Assembly (NCBI RefSeq): GCF_022376445.1
Contig: NW_025955230.1
Location: 1 to 53,740 of the forward strand
From: Fomitopsis serialis
Taxonomy: Eukaryota > Basidiomycota > Agaricomycetes > Polyporales > Fomitopsidaceae
DNA: 53,740 bases
Direction of reading: 5' to 3'
Shown here: in pieces, positions 15,309-26,296 of the stretch
Layout of the letters: every line of letters starts with the position of its first letter
Position numbering within the stretch: position 1 is the stretch's first letter
Position numbers and translations under genes: made by a program
The notes under the pieces: generated by a model
What the model was told of the DNA's origin: nothing
The model's input: the letters and a program-made list of their open reading frames with translations, nothing else
Databases searched by the model: none

Positions 15309-15732
15309 AGTGAGAGAGACGATTAATTGTAAGGGTCTGCAGTCCGCACAAACGAAGGGGCTCAAACAAAGATGGGTAGTATAGCAGACCTTATAAGCTC
15401 AGACGAAGTGGAGATGTGTATTCAGCAAGAGGCGGCGATGTTACAGCTGTATGATGTCATAAGTTCGCTGCCTCCGAGACGGTATCCAGGACAGAGTTGG
15501 TCTTCTTTCAGCTGACTCTCGTTTAATGTACTGTTTATGTGGCGTCCCTCGGCATAGAACGGTGGCCATGAGCTACAGCAGTCGCACGTTATCCGTGCGG
15601 AAATATCAGGTTGCTGTATCTGGTAGTTCACCTTCCTAAAGCGGGCATATAGTGGGTGCGGAGCCATTGAAGTGTCAGTATCGCAACGGTCAGTGCTAAA
15701 TACAACTCCCAGCAGATATAAGTATACTGTGT
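15309..15732. other. Intergenic region upstream of the PRISE gene
   Basis: It holds the putative TATA element of the PRISE gene near 15391 and the 3' flank of the enoyl-CoA hydratase gene. An open frame of about 100 codons on the minus strand has no family resemblance and is not called. Confidence 0.5.
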
Positions 15733-16899
15733 TCATAGCCGTGCCTTCGCGGCTGCATCATCTGCGTCAATAGTCTGCAGAAGAATATCTCTCGCAGAGG
15801 CCTCCAAAACATCCCGGTACAGATCGCGCTGCGGACATGCGACCATCAATTTGGAGTGCCGTGAGTCATGGCTAAACCGCTCATACCTTGATGACACCCC
15901 ATGCCCCAGCTGAGGCCATCTGTGCAACCGACTCGCCTACCGCTCGGGCCTTCGCGATGACAGCCTCTGTGTCGCCCTTGCAAAGATGATCGACAATGCC
16001 AGCTTGCAAGGCCTCCGGAGGCGTGAAGCGGTGCCCCTCTAGCGCGACCTTGCGCTGTGTGCGAGGGTCGGGGACTTTCGCGCGGATGATGGCGGCGAAG
16101 GAGAGTGGGTAGGCGGCGCCGAAGTGTATCTGCGGACCAAGGTCTGTGAGGCGATCTTATGTGTGCGGGGTGGCGGTCGTACCTCGTTCATACATATCCA
16201 CGCACGCTTACTGCTCCCGTCCGTCATCACTCGATAGTCGCAGCAGAGCGCGAGGATCATGGCTGCGGCGAAGCAGTGGCCATTGATCGCGGCAACGGTA
16301 GGGACTGAATCATAACTTTAGCTCTCGACGAACGCGAGCATGAGAGTAGTGCGCACTAGGGAATGCCAGAAGCCTCCTGAGGAAAGGATTGTGTACGACT
16401 GGCGATCCATCGGCAGGGGTGAGCAACGCCTCAACTAGCAACCGCCCCAGGTTCACTCACGAGGCGTGAAGTTGTGCGCAGTGTGCGGGTTACTCGTGAG
16501 CTTGTCGAGTTCCAGTCCTACGACACGGTTCTCGCGTTATACACAAGACTGATTCAGGGCTAAACCGCTGCGTACCATTGCTGAAGAACTTGTCCTGGCC
16601 CCTCTTCCCGACGATGATCAGCGCACCGCGTCCGCCCTCCTTGTCCTTCGCGTTCCGCGCTGCGCGCCACCCCTCGCGCCAGTCGCGTTCAACGATGTTC
16701 AGCGCGGGCTGCAACGCCTTGTCGATGAGGGTCTCGTTGATCCGACTGTCCTGGCCGTTGTGCAGCTCAAGAATCCATATGATTGGTGTCGCTGCACATT
16801 ATCCCCGTCAGTAAATGCTCTCCTATCGCATGCAAGGAACGTACGACGGGTGAGCGTGACAATTGGGTTGTCGGACGGCAGGCTCACAGGGTAAGACAT
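15733..16899 (-). CDS. Peroxisomal enoyl-CoA hydratase/isomerase, with an in-frame TAA
   Basis: Crotonase-fold enzyme, likely a fungal enoyl-CoA isomerase/hydratase of peroxisomal beta-oxidation. The start at 16899 gives MSYPVSLPSDNPIVTL, followed by several short introns. Recognisable blocks are WILELHNGQDSRINETL, GALIIVGKRGQDKFFSNG (oxyanion-hole loop), VPTVAAINGHCFAAAMILAL, CDYRVMTDG, ICMNE, HFGAAYPLSF, and ALEGHRFTPPEALQAGIVD. The protein ends in ARL, which fits the PTS1 consensus [SAC][KRH][LM]. Odd: between LMLAFVES and SYDSVPTV the frame, supported on both sides, contains TAA at 16318-16320. No GT-AG intron of matching phase removes it; the only nearby donors give the wrong phase. Relatives have only a couple of residues at this spot (LLxFPxPTVAAINGH), so a small insertion carrying a stop is likely. 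It may be a damaged allele or a sequencing error. Confidence 0.8.
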
Positions 16900-17327
16900 G
16901 GCTGGAGAGGAACAACCGGGGGGATGCAAAGCAGCGCGGGACCACGACGTACGAGTCTTGGCGAGATGTGCGCGCGGCAGTCGCAAGACCTCACCTCACA
17001 GGTTAGTCTGTCCGAAGACAGGGTGCATGACCGTACTTAGCAACAGTGGGTTTGATGATGGCGGGCCGGCGCCATGACCAGAAAACGACAAGCTGAGGAT
17101 GCCATTAAGTATCCAGCCAGATACAGCATCGCTGTCAGAGAACGCCGACCAGTCGGCATCGCTCGTACGACAGAGCGAGCACACTGGCAAGATGCAGAGA
17201 GCATGGAGGATCACCGTGTTTCCTCCAATGCTAAGCGCTCTTTGGTCAAATCGGGTCAGTCGGGCGCTTCGATGCAACGACCGACGACCGCCCGGCGCCC
17301 GCCAGCTTGCAGCCACCAGCATCTACC
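16900..17327. promoter_or_regulatory. Divergent promoter between enoyl-CoA hydratase and complex I subunit
   Basis: This 428 bp region separates two start codons facing away from each other. I see no clear TATA box or palindromic operator. Confidence 0.4.
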
Positions 17328-17703
17328 ATGGCCATCGACGAAGCACGGGCAGAGGAGCTCAAAGGTGCGCCTTCCCTCCCTTTCGTCCTTCGTCCTTCTC
17401 TGCACAGCGTGCTGACTGGAACGGGCAGCGCGGCTGAAGGAGCGCGAGGACCACATCCGCGAGTCGTGGGTGCGTGCGATGGAGGCGAAGATCGTCCGGG
17501 ACAACATGCAGAAGTGCTACCGCGTCGAGGGCGTGAACCACGGCGAGAAGTGCAAGCACCTGGCGGAGCGGTATGCAACGATGCTACAGGAGAACAAGGT
17601 GCGCTTTTATGGTACCTGCTGGACTGGACGGCGCAGAGGAGCTGACTGCTGGGCCTTTGCGACACGACAACAGGTTCAGGGCTACAAGCACATTGATGTA
17701 TAA
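17328..17703 (+). CDS. Mitochondrial complex I 12 kDa subunit (NDUFB10/PDSW family)
   Basis: Accessory subunit of the membrane arm of NADH:ubiquinone oxidoreductase. Exons 17328-17364, 17429-17598 and 17674-17703 give 78 aa with correct phases. The sequence is short, charged and helical: REDHIRESWVRAMEAKIVRD, then CYRVEGVNHGEKCKHLAERY and the end ENKVQGYKHIDV. The two cysteines in this spacing match the conserved cysteine pair that forms disulfides in the intermembrane space in NDUFB10 relatives. It lacks a cleavable presequence, as is normal for this subunit. The length fits the fungal form, which is much shorter than the mammalian one. Confidence 0.9.
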
Positions 17704-17904
17704 TGCTGCTCGACATTGCACACTGAAAGCCTGATGTAATCTGTCTGCCTTTCTCGCTCAACTACAGACATCACCGCATGCAGTCATTCGAGAGGGAATA
17801 AGCGGTTAACCAATGCAGATCAACAAAACTACGATAGCAACACGGATGGTCGTAGGTTAAATACACATGCATCCTTTTGTGATCCCTGACATGCAAGATG
17901 TACC

Positions 17905-19062
17905 CTACTTCTTCCCTTTCCGCTTCCTGCCTTCCGTGCCGCTCGCCTCTGTACCACTCGTCTCGTCCCCGCTCGTGGCCACACCCGAGGCCCGCGTCTT
18001 CCTTCCCTTCGTTTTCTTGAGATGGTGCTCCGGGATCCACTCCTCCTGGTAGCCGCCTGCGCCTGTTGCGGTGACGGTGCCGACAGGTGCGCTGACTGCG
18101 GGCGTCCTCTTCTTCTTTGGCTGGGGAACGAAGGAGAGGTAGGCGTAGTAGCCGAGACCACCGAGGAGGAGGGAGACAACCAAGTACGTCGAGAGCCTGC
18201 AATACGATGAGCAACGACCGCGGTGGTATGTACGCGCATGTGACCCACATCTTGAAGTCGAAGAATGCCGACTCGGGCTCAACGATGGTGACAACCGAGT
18301 CGTATGCGGTCACGCGATACCTGTTGCCCTGTAGCATTGCTGTCAGTCACGACACGCCCATACGTCCAATGCATCAGGACGAACATCAGCTTCGTGTTCC
18401 ATCCAGATGTTCAGCCTGAGGTCTCCTGGCTACATATCCATGTCAGTGCGGGCCCTAATTGCCGCGCCTAGACATTGCCATACCTTGAACCTTAAGTGAA
18501 TGAGTATTGTCAATTGCGGATACAGAATGGAAGGTCGCTCACTCGCTATAGAAGGTATAAGGGAGTTGCATCTTGGCGCCCTCAAGCAGTAACACGTCGT
18601 ATGCCAACGCGGTGGTCTGTCACGAAGTGGGCTGAACACTGCATAACTGAGGAGCGAGGCACACACTCACGTTCTTGACCAAACTGTGAGACTGCGGGTG
18701 GTGGAAGGAGCCAGCGACGCTCTTGATGGTGATGTTGCGGTCGGACTGGTTCTCCACGTTCAACAAAATCTTGTTCCGCTCCCCGTTCACGACGTCTGTA
18801 CGCTGAGCCTCAGCATCCGTTCTCCATACCCGCGGAGAACGACTGCTTACGTCCGAAAGCGTTGTCCTCAGGAAACTGCGCAATCGCCAGGATCACAGGC
18901 TCCTCGAGAGTAACCGGTTCAGGAGCTAGGGGCCAGAGGTCCGAGTCCTCTCAGCATTTCGGTACCAGGACTTCGGGGAGACGGCGCAGACGTACCAGCG
19001 AAGGCGAGCTGCAGCAAAGCAGCCGCAGCGACGGTATAGCGAATAAAGGACTGGACACGCAT
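17905..19062 (-). CDS. Translocon-associated protein alpha (IRC22-like)
   Basis: ER membrane protein related to TRAP-alpha/SSR1, whose yeast relative is Irc22. It begins with a signal peptide (RVQSFIRYTVAAAALLQLAFAG). The lumenal beta-sandwich follows, with VILAIAQFPEDNAFG, NKILLNVENQSDRNITIKSV and GSFHHPQSHSLVKN, then ALAYDVLLLEGAKMQLPYTF and VTIVEPESAFFDFK. One membrane segment, STYLVVSLLLGGLGYYAYL, lies near the C-terminus. The cytosolic tail is rich in Lys, Thr, Ser and Gly and ends in KRKGKK, resembling a dilysine-type ER retention signal. Several short introns interrupt it. A TATATATA run at about 19275-19282 lies 210 bp upstream of the start. It converges with the complex I subunit gene. 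Confidence 0.9.
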
Positions 19063-19472
19063 TGTACCTGTACCGATGAAGAGTGTCCGGGAGAGAGAAA
19101 TGTAGAGGGGAGCTTGGAGAACGCGGCGGCGAGTAACGTTGGGATCTTTGCCACGTCCGCCTTCCATACGTGGCAGCCCCGCCCTGATCGACCCCTGGGG
19201 TTAGGGTCGACGCGTTGAATACTCCAGACGCGTCCTCGACGCGCATCACGTATTGGGGGGAGCACATCACACCATATATATACGTGAATAGTACGAGTAC
19301 TGGTGCAATTAAACCAACCTGCAATGGTGAGGGTACGTGCCCCAAGAACGAACTTAAAGCGACAGTCTTTGGTGCAAGATGCACACTCTCCAGGGCCCGG
19401 TAGTATACAGCACAACGGAACGAGGACTAGCATAACAGATAGGTTACAGGAATAGCACAACAAGGGAGCAAA

Positions 19473-20853
19473 TCAGCTTGCGCCCGTCTTCTTCTGCAAG
19501 AACTCTTTTGCGAACTCGTCAGGGTCGCCGGACTGGTCCGGCAACCAGAACGCCTGCACAGTACTCGTCAGCCAACGCGACTACTTAGATGGAGTGTAAG
19601 CTCACCAACTCTGGACCGGCAGTACACATCATGGCAAAACGAGGGTTGAACCTCACACATCTCGACGGGCCCGGGTGTCCCTCCAGCGCGGCCATCGGTC
19701 TCAATAGAAGAGGCGTGTCCTTCAGATTGATAGGGCCCTCCTTCACTGGAAGGTTCTGCACGTCCCACATGACCACTTTGCCGTCAAGACTCCCGCTCAC
19801 AATGAACTTGCTATCGGGCGTCCATGACACTTCCTCACCACTGCACCCTTGTTCAGGCTCGATCTTCAGTGGTGTACTCAGCTTCCTACGCTCCAGCCCA
19901 ACGTGGCCTTCCAGTTTCGCGAGCAGATGTCCTTCGAAAGCGTCCAAGATGTAGTGCGCGGCCCCGGAGCAGCCTACCAGGAGATACTTCCCGTTGGTGG
20001 AGAACGACAGTGAGGTCATGTAGATTGCGCGTGGCGGGAAGCTGATGAGCGCCAGCGTCGGGTCCTCCAGAGTGATTACGAGGAACGGAGCCTTGTCGAA
20101 GTTGGCTTGGTCGTAAAGCAGGATACGGGAGTACACGTTGACGGCGACGGCGAACACCAGCCCTGACGCGTCGTATGCCACTATGGGAGAAGCAGGGAGG
20201 TTCAGAAGGCCTCTGCATGTCGGTGTGCGTAGATCCCAGAGACGCACAGTCTTGTCCATCGAGCCGGACATAAACCCATCATCGACCGGAGACACCTCGA
20301 GGGACACGACTCTCCCCTTGTGTCCCTTGAAGTACTGAAGGTACTTGTTGTCGTGGAGGGAGTGATACCGCACCGTATCGTCCTCCTTCGTCGACGCGTG
20401 CACGATCGCGGTGTTCTTGTGTGTGAAGCGCGGTAAATCGACGCCGTATTTCTTGGAGTATAAGGTCTTCAGATGCCTGTGCCACGACGATCAGTTGAAG
20501 CGGACACGAGCTGCGAATCGAGCGGAACTCGCTTGCCGCTTTTGCAACTGTACAGGCGAAACGTCTCGTCCTCCGACGCCGTCACCACCTGGTCTCCTCT
20601 GTCGTCAAAACTGATGCCAGTAATATGCTTCGGGCCCGCGTTGGGTGACCGCGGTGCTGGCGTGCCCGGAGGCGGTGGCGTCTGTGGTTGCTCGACCGCG
20701 GCTTTGAAGATTTTTGCGGGCTTGAGCTTCGTCTGAGAGCGCTATATGAGAGTCGAGCACAAGGTATATTGATTTATAGATTACCATAAGCTGCGGCGTC
20801 AGCACCAGCGGCGCCGACGGCGGTGCGCTCGCCGCGTCAGGAGCGGTCGACAT
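19473..20853 (-). CDS. SWD2: WD40 protein Swd2 (WDR82), subunit of COMPASS and of the cleavage/polyadenylation factor
   Basis: Beta-propeller subunit shared by the Set1/COMPASS H3K4 methyltransferase and, in yeast, the CPF. The start at 20853 gives MSTAPDAASAPPSAPL. WD repeats are visible as GISFDDRGDQVVTASEDETF, the family signature KKYGVDLPRFTHKNTAIVHA, YFKGHKGRVVSLEVSPVDDG, MDKTVRLWDLRTPTCRGLL, SFSTNGKYLLVGCSG, SWTPDSKFIVSGSLDGKVVM and a final CVRFNPRFAMMCTAGPEL. It ends after a last intron with FAKEFLQKKTGAS. The KYGVDL...FTH stretch is specific to Swd2/WDR82 among WD40 proteins. It has a slightly longer N-terminus than the yeast protein. It is divergently placed to RPB5, with only 136 bp between the start codons. 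Confidence 0.93.
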
Positions 20854-20989
20854 CGTCGGAGGCAGAGAGCAGAGCGCGGGCGCTAATCGCGTCGAGCAGA
20901 CAGGCGGTCCGGCGCCGCGGGGTTTCAATTACGTTGTGAACAATTTTGGCGCCCATTACTTACTGGACCTTGTCTTCGACTACTTCGCC

Positions 20990-21909
20990 ATGTCTGAGGG
21001 AGACGAGTCCGCAAAACTATGGAAGGTTAACCGCACAATACACGAACTGGTCAAAGATCGGGTGCGTATAGCCGTCTTTTCTCCACAATCGAATGCTCAA
21101 ACGTCTTCTGTGTCGTGTAGGGCTTCCAGGTCTCCGACGATGAGATCAACATGGACCTGACCACCTTCCGGAGTCACTATGCGAACAACTCGGGGAGTGT
21201 AGAGTACATTTGATCTTCTCCTGCGGAGAGTGCCTGCATGCTGACGAATGCGCAGCCGGAGTCAACTCAATTTCTTCACAAATCACAAGAACAACCCCAT
21301 GACACAGATCTTCGTGTATTTTTCTGAGGAAAAGAGTGTCGGCGTGAAGACTATGCGAAAGTCAGCAACAAACAATTCCATGTCGAGTGTGTGTGTTTCT
21401 GATGAGTTTGGAACGCGTACAGAATGCTTGGTATTCTGGAAGAAAAGAACATCCAACAGGGTGTCATTGTCTTCCCAGGGAACATGACCCCGTCCGCTCG
21501 GAAGGTACGCAACTGAATGCTATACCCCTTCGCAATTGAGAAGGAGGGTCCTACTCTATATTCACTAGGTGATCGCGGCGATGGCATCGCAATACAAGTT
21601 GGAAGAATTCTCGGAATCTGACTTGTTGGTGAACATCACGCATCACACCCTGGTGCCTAAACACGAGGTCCTGTCCCCTGAGGAGAAGAAAGAACTCCTG
21701 GAAACATAGTACGCCTCCATTCTCCAAACGTTATCCATCGACGCGCTAACGCGTTGCGGTCAAGTCGGTTGAAGGAGACACAGTTGCCTCGGATCCAGCT
21801 CGCGGACCCTGTCGCCCGCTATTACGGCCTCAAGCGAGGAAACGTAGTCAAAATAACGAGACCAAGTGAAACGGCTGGACGTTATGCCAGCTATCGCTTA
21901 TGTTTCTGA
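20990..21909 (+). CDS. RPB5: RNA polymerase I/II/III common subunit Rpb5 (RPABC1)
   Basis: Shared subunit in the lower jaw of all three nuclear RNA polymerases. Six exons fit exactly: 20990-21061, 21121-21203, 21256-21360, 21423-21504, 21569-21708, 21765-21909, giving 208 aa, the usual length. The eukaryote-specific N-domain has [20 protein letters not shown] and [10 protein letters not shown]. The conserved C-domain has [34 protein letters not shown] and the terminal [10 protein letters not shown]. The second intron uses a GTACAT donor and restores the conserved DRSQLNF junction; the third uses a weak GTCAGC donor. It shares a 136 bp divergent promoter with Swd2. Confidence 0.97.
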
Positions 21910-24900
21910 CATATCTGTATGTGGTGGGTGTGGATCGGATGTTCCAAATCGGAACGTCGCGCCACCGTCTGTGCTTTCTTCTTCCTGGAATGCCCTTTGT
22001 ATCCTCGCTCTGTAGTATTATAATGTTCATTTCCCGCTCTCAGCTATCTTTCAAGAACTCACCACCGGGAAACCTTGAGTAAACGCATGCCATGATTGAC
22101 ATTGCCTTTGATCCTATCCTGAAGTGGCGTCCCTCCATGACGAATCGCGCGAAGGAGATATCGGTGAGTTCACTCCCCTGCTCATATGGGGGGCTATGCC
22201 CAGATCCTCCGACCGACGATACTGACACCTCAAATATTGGCAGGCCGAACTGTTTCAGCCGAACAAGCGGAGGGTATCTTGGATCTCGGCATAATCTGTA
22301 GCACTTTTATGCGGCGTGCAAATGGAAGTCCAGCATTGCTCTGCATTGACAGGTGACACGCGGTGAGTTTTCTCCTGTACAGTGAACAACAGCGTCATTG
22401 GCCACTTGGAAGAGTATCGCCGTGTTGTTCATATGTTCAAGGAGGTGGCTTACCCCCGAAGTCTATTTCGGCTCGGTTTGAATGACCCCAACAGCGGGGA
22501 TACCTGCCTTGTCTGGCTCGTTGCTCTCACCGCTCAGATGCTCCGGTTCATTGTAGGTGACTTGCAAAAGGACTGAATCCGCTGCGCTCCCATTCTGCTA
22601 GTTCTGAATTCATCGGTGCTCGCAATGCAAAAGCGGGTGCAGTAGGACACCGGTCTCCTTTCCCCTTCATGAACACCTTGCTCTCAATGTACGACCCCCA
22701 GTGTCCTGATTATCCCCGCCCTGGTCTCGCCGTCGACATCATCCGGGCGTATGTACTGGACTGCGTCCAAGGGTTTCATGTGTACCGATCTACGTCACGG
22801 AATTATCCTGGATCGGACTCAACGCGCGGCTCCATCTACACGGAGAGGACAGCCTTTACTGACCTTCACAGTATCTTCTGATGGACCCAGGCAGGAGGGG
22901 CTTGCGCTCTCAGGGGAAGCAGCTGTGAATTATAGCAAAACTCGTCAACGTAACAAACTATGCCGGTCAAATGCTCATTTCGGATTCTAGCTTGGAATCG
23001 CGCAGTGACTCGGGTTAGCCGTCTAGGACGAAAAGGCACCGCGGTCATACTGCCCGCCGCAACACAGTCATTGACTTAGTGACATGTATGTCTGTCATTC
23101 TATACAGTATCCTGGGTTTTTACTGAGGCATCCTGCGGTCCTCGACGCCGCCGTCTAGGAACTCGAGTACGCACCGTCAGCTTGATTTTCATCGGGTGAG
23201 TTGGATGCAATTCCGATTGACATCTCTGCTTGCCGCTGACTATATTGCACCATCCTCAGATTATAATTCAAAAATACAGGCAGCCTAGGCGTGGTACAGG
23301 GGCCATAGTGCGGCATTTGTGCGGCATACCGGTCGAGTGATTAACAGGAATCCTTTTGTGAGTACTCCCAGACGTCGTCGGAGTGTGCGACATGTCCACT
23401 GTACTTATTGCATCAATAGGATTAAGCATACTAATGCTGTCGCGCCGCTCAACTCGGTGTAAGTGGTAATGTATTGCCCGGCTATTAGCTGTCGGTGAAG
23501 TCCTGCGGCGTCGGGTGTTGCTGGGCCGGTTGACGAGCGGTCATAAGGTCGTAGCTCACCTCAATCGACACATGTGGTTGTGGGCGAACGTCCAACATAT
23601 CCTAGTGAAGGGACATAGGTTGGAATACATTCCAAGCACCACGGACAGGAGCTACTGCCCAGTCCCTGCTGCCCGTGTGGCATCCAAGATGTCTAAAATT
23701 GCGTGTGGCCCCCACAGCCTGGTTTAGGCATCCAACGGTCACTCAACAATGCGGTACGTGGAATGGCAGCACCGCGTCCAGAGGTTCGGGATCAGTGTTA
23801 CCTCCAATGGGCGGCAACATTTCGTTGCAAGCTTCTTGGTCCGGAACCAATCGGTCATCACGAGCTTGGAGTATGGCAACTTGTTTGAACGCCTTAGATA
23901 GGTGTCCAACATTTCGTACGTCTGATTAAGACTCATAGAGCTGTACAGAGACGCTGCCATGCATGCGGACTATGCTCGGATCATGCATAACACCCCGTAG
24001 CCAGCTAGAAGCACAATGGCTGCGAGCCTTCGACATCGATCCCACCGTTCGATGCTTTCAGAACAGTGAGCCTCCATCCCCTGAGTGTAGCACCGCTCGA
24101 TCAGGCCGTTTGTGCAACAGTTCACCCATCACTGACCACCGCAGCCCTCAAGCTAGCGCTCATCCCGTACAGCGCGACGGGAGCAGCGGATATAGTTCAG
24201 TCATCGCAAGACGCTGCACTGTGCGTCTTGTTCTCGGAGACTGAGGAGGCTCGGACCTGCGGAGGAAATTGTCTCTGGTAAGCCCTGCGTCCGAAGCGGC
24301 GGTAGGTGTGGCACGTGTGTTCGGATCGAATGATTGACGCGATCTGCCTTGCCTGGATCTTGTTTACCATTCTCAGATGCGCCGCTGTGGCGGGACGTAC
24401 GTTATTGAGCACAGCAGCCGAATAGGTGGTAAGAATTGCATCCTAACGACCTTGCCAACGTAGCTAAGGTCGCAAGTTTCATCTTCATCGGAGGTTTCGA
24501 ATGCAGCAGTCGTGTACGGAGCACCATCCCGAGGACCAGTGTCAGTGCACCTCGATGACTCCGGGCTGGTATTCACCGCACTATTTACAATCCGGACGCG
24601 ATTCTATGCCTGCTCCGATGTAATCCGGCGGGGAGCTGCAACGATCAGTATAGTACTGTTTTCGAACCGCCGTTGAATCTAGGGGGAATCACCGCCGCCT
24701 GCCACGGGCTCTAAGGCAAGAAATGGCCATTTCAAGTTAGTAGTTACGTGGTCATCTCATGTAGCGTCTCTGCGCTAACAGTGATCAGCTTTCCAGTGAT
24801 TCGTTGAACGCGGAGGATATCGTGAATTGGATCTCTGGGGTCATGGTGGATTCTACTGCGGTCTCTGCATTTCAGCCGGTACCGCTTTACTCACCACCAA

Positions 24901-25104
24901 GCGCGGGTGTGTCGTGGGCAGTGTTCCTTTGCTAGTGCGTTTCCGCGATTTTTCGCTCAGGGACAACACTCCATTCTGGACCAGATCGAACGACAATTGT
25001 ATACCCCATTCAGGGCTTCAAACACCGGCAAGTCTATCATGTTGTTCAGCCGAATTTGTACTAGGTCTGTTGCGTCAGCGAGCGCATCGCACACGTCGAG
25101 ATCG
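21910..25104. other. Gene-poor stretch of about 3.2 kb
   Basis: The base composition looks less GC-rich than the surrounding genes. Short fragments look protein-like, for example an open segment at about 22092-22280 that can be spliced (ISAELFQPNKRRVSWISA) and another at 22385-22576 (SVIGHLEEYRRVVHMF). They do not join into a gene and match no family I recognise. No terminal repeats or transposase/reverse transcriptase motifs are visible. It may hold decayed genes, an unannotated non-coding RNA or nothing. Confidence 0.5.
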
Positions 25105-25112
25105 TATAAAAA
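25105..25112 (+). promoter_or_regulatory. TATA box of the terpene synthase
   Basis: TATAAAAA lies 62 bp upstream of the chosen ATG at 25174. It supports that start over upstream in-frame ATGs, since the frame stays open back to 24907. Confidence 0.6.
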
Positions 25113-25173
25113 GATGGTCCATCCAAGGTATAGCATCCGTATCCTCAGTCGCACCAAGTATTCTGACCACGCC

Positions 25174-26296
25174 ATGTCTGCCACCTCTCCCCGCTACTTC
25201 GTTCTTCCTGACCTCTGTTCTCTGTGCCCCTTCGAGCCGTCCACAAATCCCCACTACGCCAGCGCCGCAGCCGCGTCTTCAGCCTGGATCAACGCCTACA
25301 ATGTTTTCACCGACAGAAAGCGCGCAGCCTTTATCCAGGGGTACAACGAGCTGCTCGTCTCCCACACCTACCCATACGCCGACTACGAGCAGTTCAGAAC
25401 CTGCTGCGATTTTGTGAACCTTTTGTTTGTCGTCGACGAAGTCAGCGACGAACAGAACGGTGCCGACGCCCGAAGCACCGGCGAGATCTTCCTGAACGTC
25501 ATGCGCGACCCGACCTGGGACGATGGCTCCGCGTTGGCCAAGATGACCAGGGAGTGAGTGTCTGACCTCGTCCTTTCCTGCTTCCGCGATTGACCCAAAG
25601 ATCAGGTTCAGGGACCGGCTGCAGCAATTTGCGGGTCCGGGCTGCATGCGCCGCTTCCTGGAGCATTGCGAGAACTACATCGACGCAGTGGCCAAAGAGG
25701 CCGAGTACCGCGAGCGCGGAGTGGTGCTCGACGTGACCTCTTTTGAAACGCTGCGCCGTGAGAACAGTGCCATCCGCCTTTGCTTCGGCCTGTTTGAATT
25801 CTGCTTCGGTGTCGATCTCCCGGATGAAGTCTTCGATGATCCGACGTTCATGGCGTTGTATTGGGCCGCCGCGGACATGGTCTGTTGGTCTAACGTAAGT
25901 CAATTGCGATGTCTTGGTGCCCATCAGATTCCTGACCCTGCTCCTCTCTCCCAGGATGTCTACTCCTACAATATGGAGCAGGCGAAGGGCATCGGCGGAA
26001 ATAACATTGTCACGGTGCTTATGCACGACAAGGGCGTCGATTTGCAAACCGCGTCGAACCTTGTGGGAGATCGCTTCAGGAGCGACATGGCCCGCTTCGT
26101 TGAGGCTAAACGCCGGCTGCCTAGCTGGGACCCTGCCGTCGACCAGACGGTCCGGAAGTACGTGAAGGCCATGGAACACTGGATCGTCGGAAACCTGGAG
26201 TGGAGCTTTGAGACCCAACGCTACTTTGGGCCGCTGCACGCTGAAATCAAGAAAACCCGTGTCGTCCACGTCCGTCCCCGTGAAGAAGACAGATAA
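25174..26296 (+). CDS. Class I sesquiterpene synthase
   Basis: Cyclises farnesyl diphosphate to a sesquiterpene (family role; product not predictable). Exons 25174-25553, 25606-25894 and 25955-26296 give 336 aa, the normal length for agaricomycete enzymes. The metal-binding motif is DEVSDE (first Asp/Glu cluster after NLLFVV) and the NSE triad is [10 protein letters not shown], formed exactly across intron 2 (SN|DVYS). The C-terminal ETQRYFG corresponds to the conserved RY pair that senses diphosphate. The DExxDE form resembles the fungal clades that include protoilludene-type enzymes, but clade assignment from memory is weak. No P450, prenyltransferase or transporter lies beside it; the left flank is gene-poor and the right neighbour is homocitrate synthase, so it is an orphan synthase in this window. 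Confidence 0.95.

Noticed and set aside
15422..15736. Minus-strand frame of 104 codons between two genes
   Set aside because: Begins at the stop of the enoyl-CoA hydratase and has no recognisable features; probably a chance frame.
25499..26269. Minus-strand open frame of 256 codons
   Set aside because: Antisense shadow of the terpene synthase exons.
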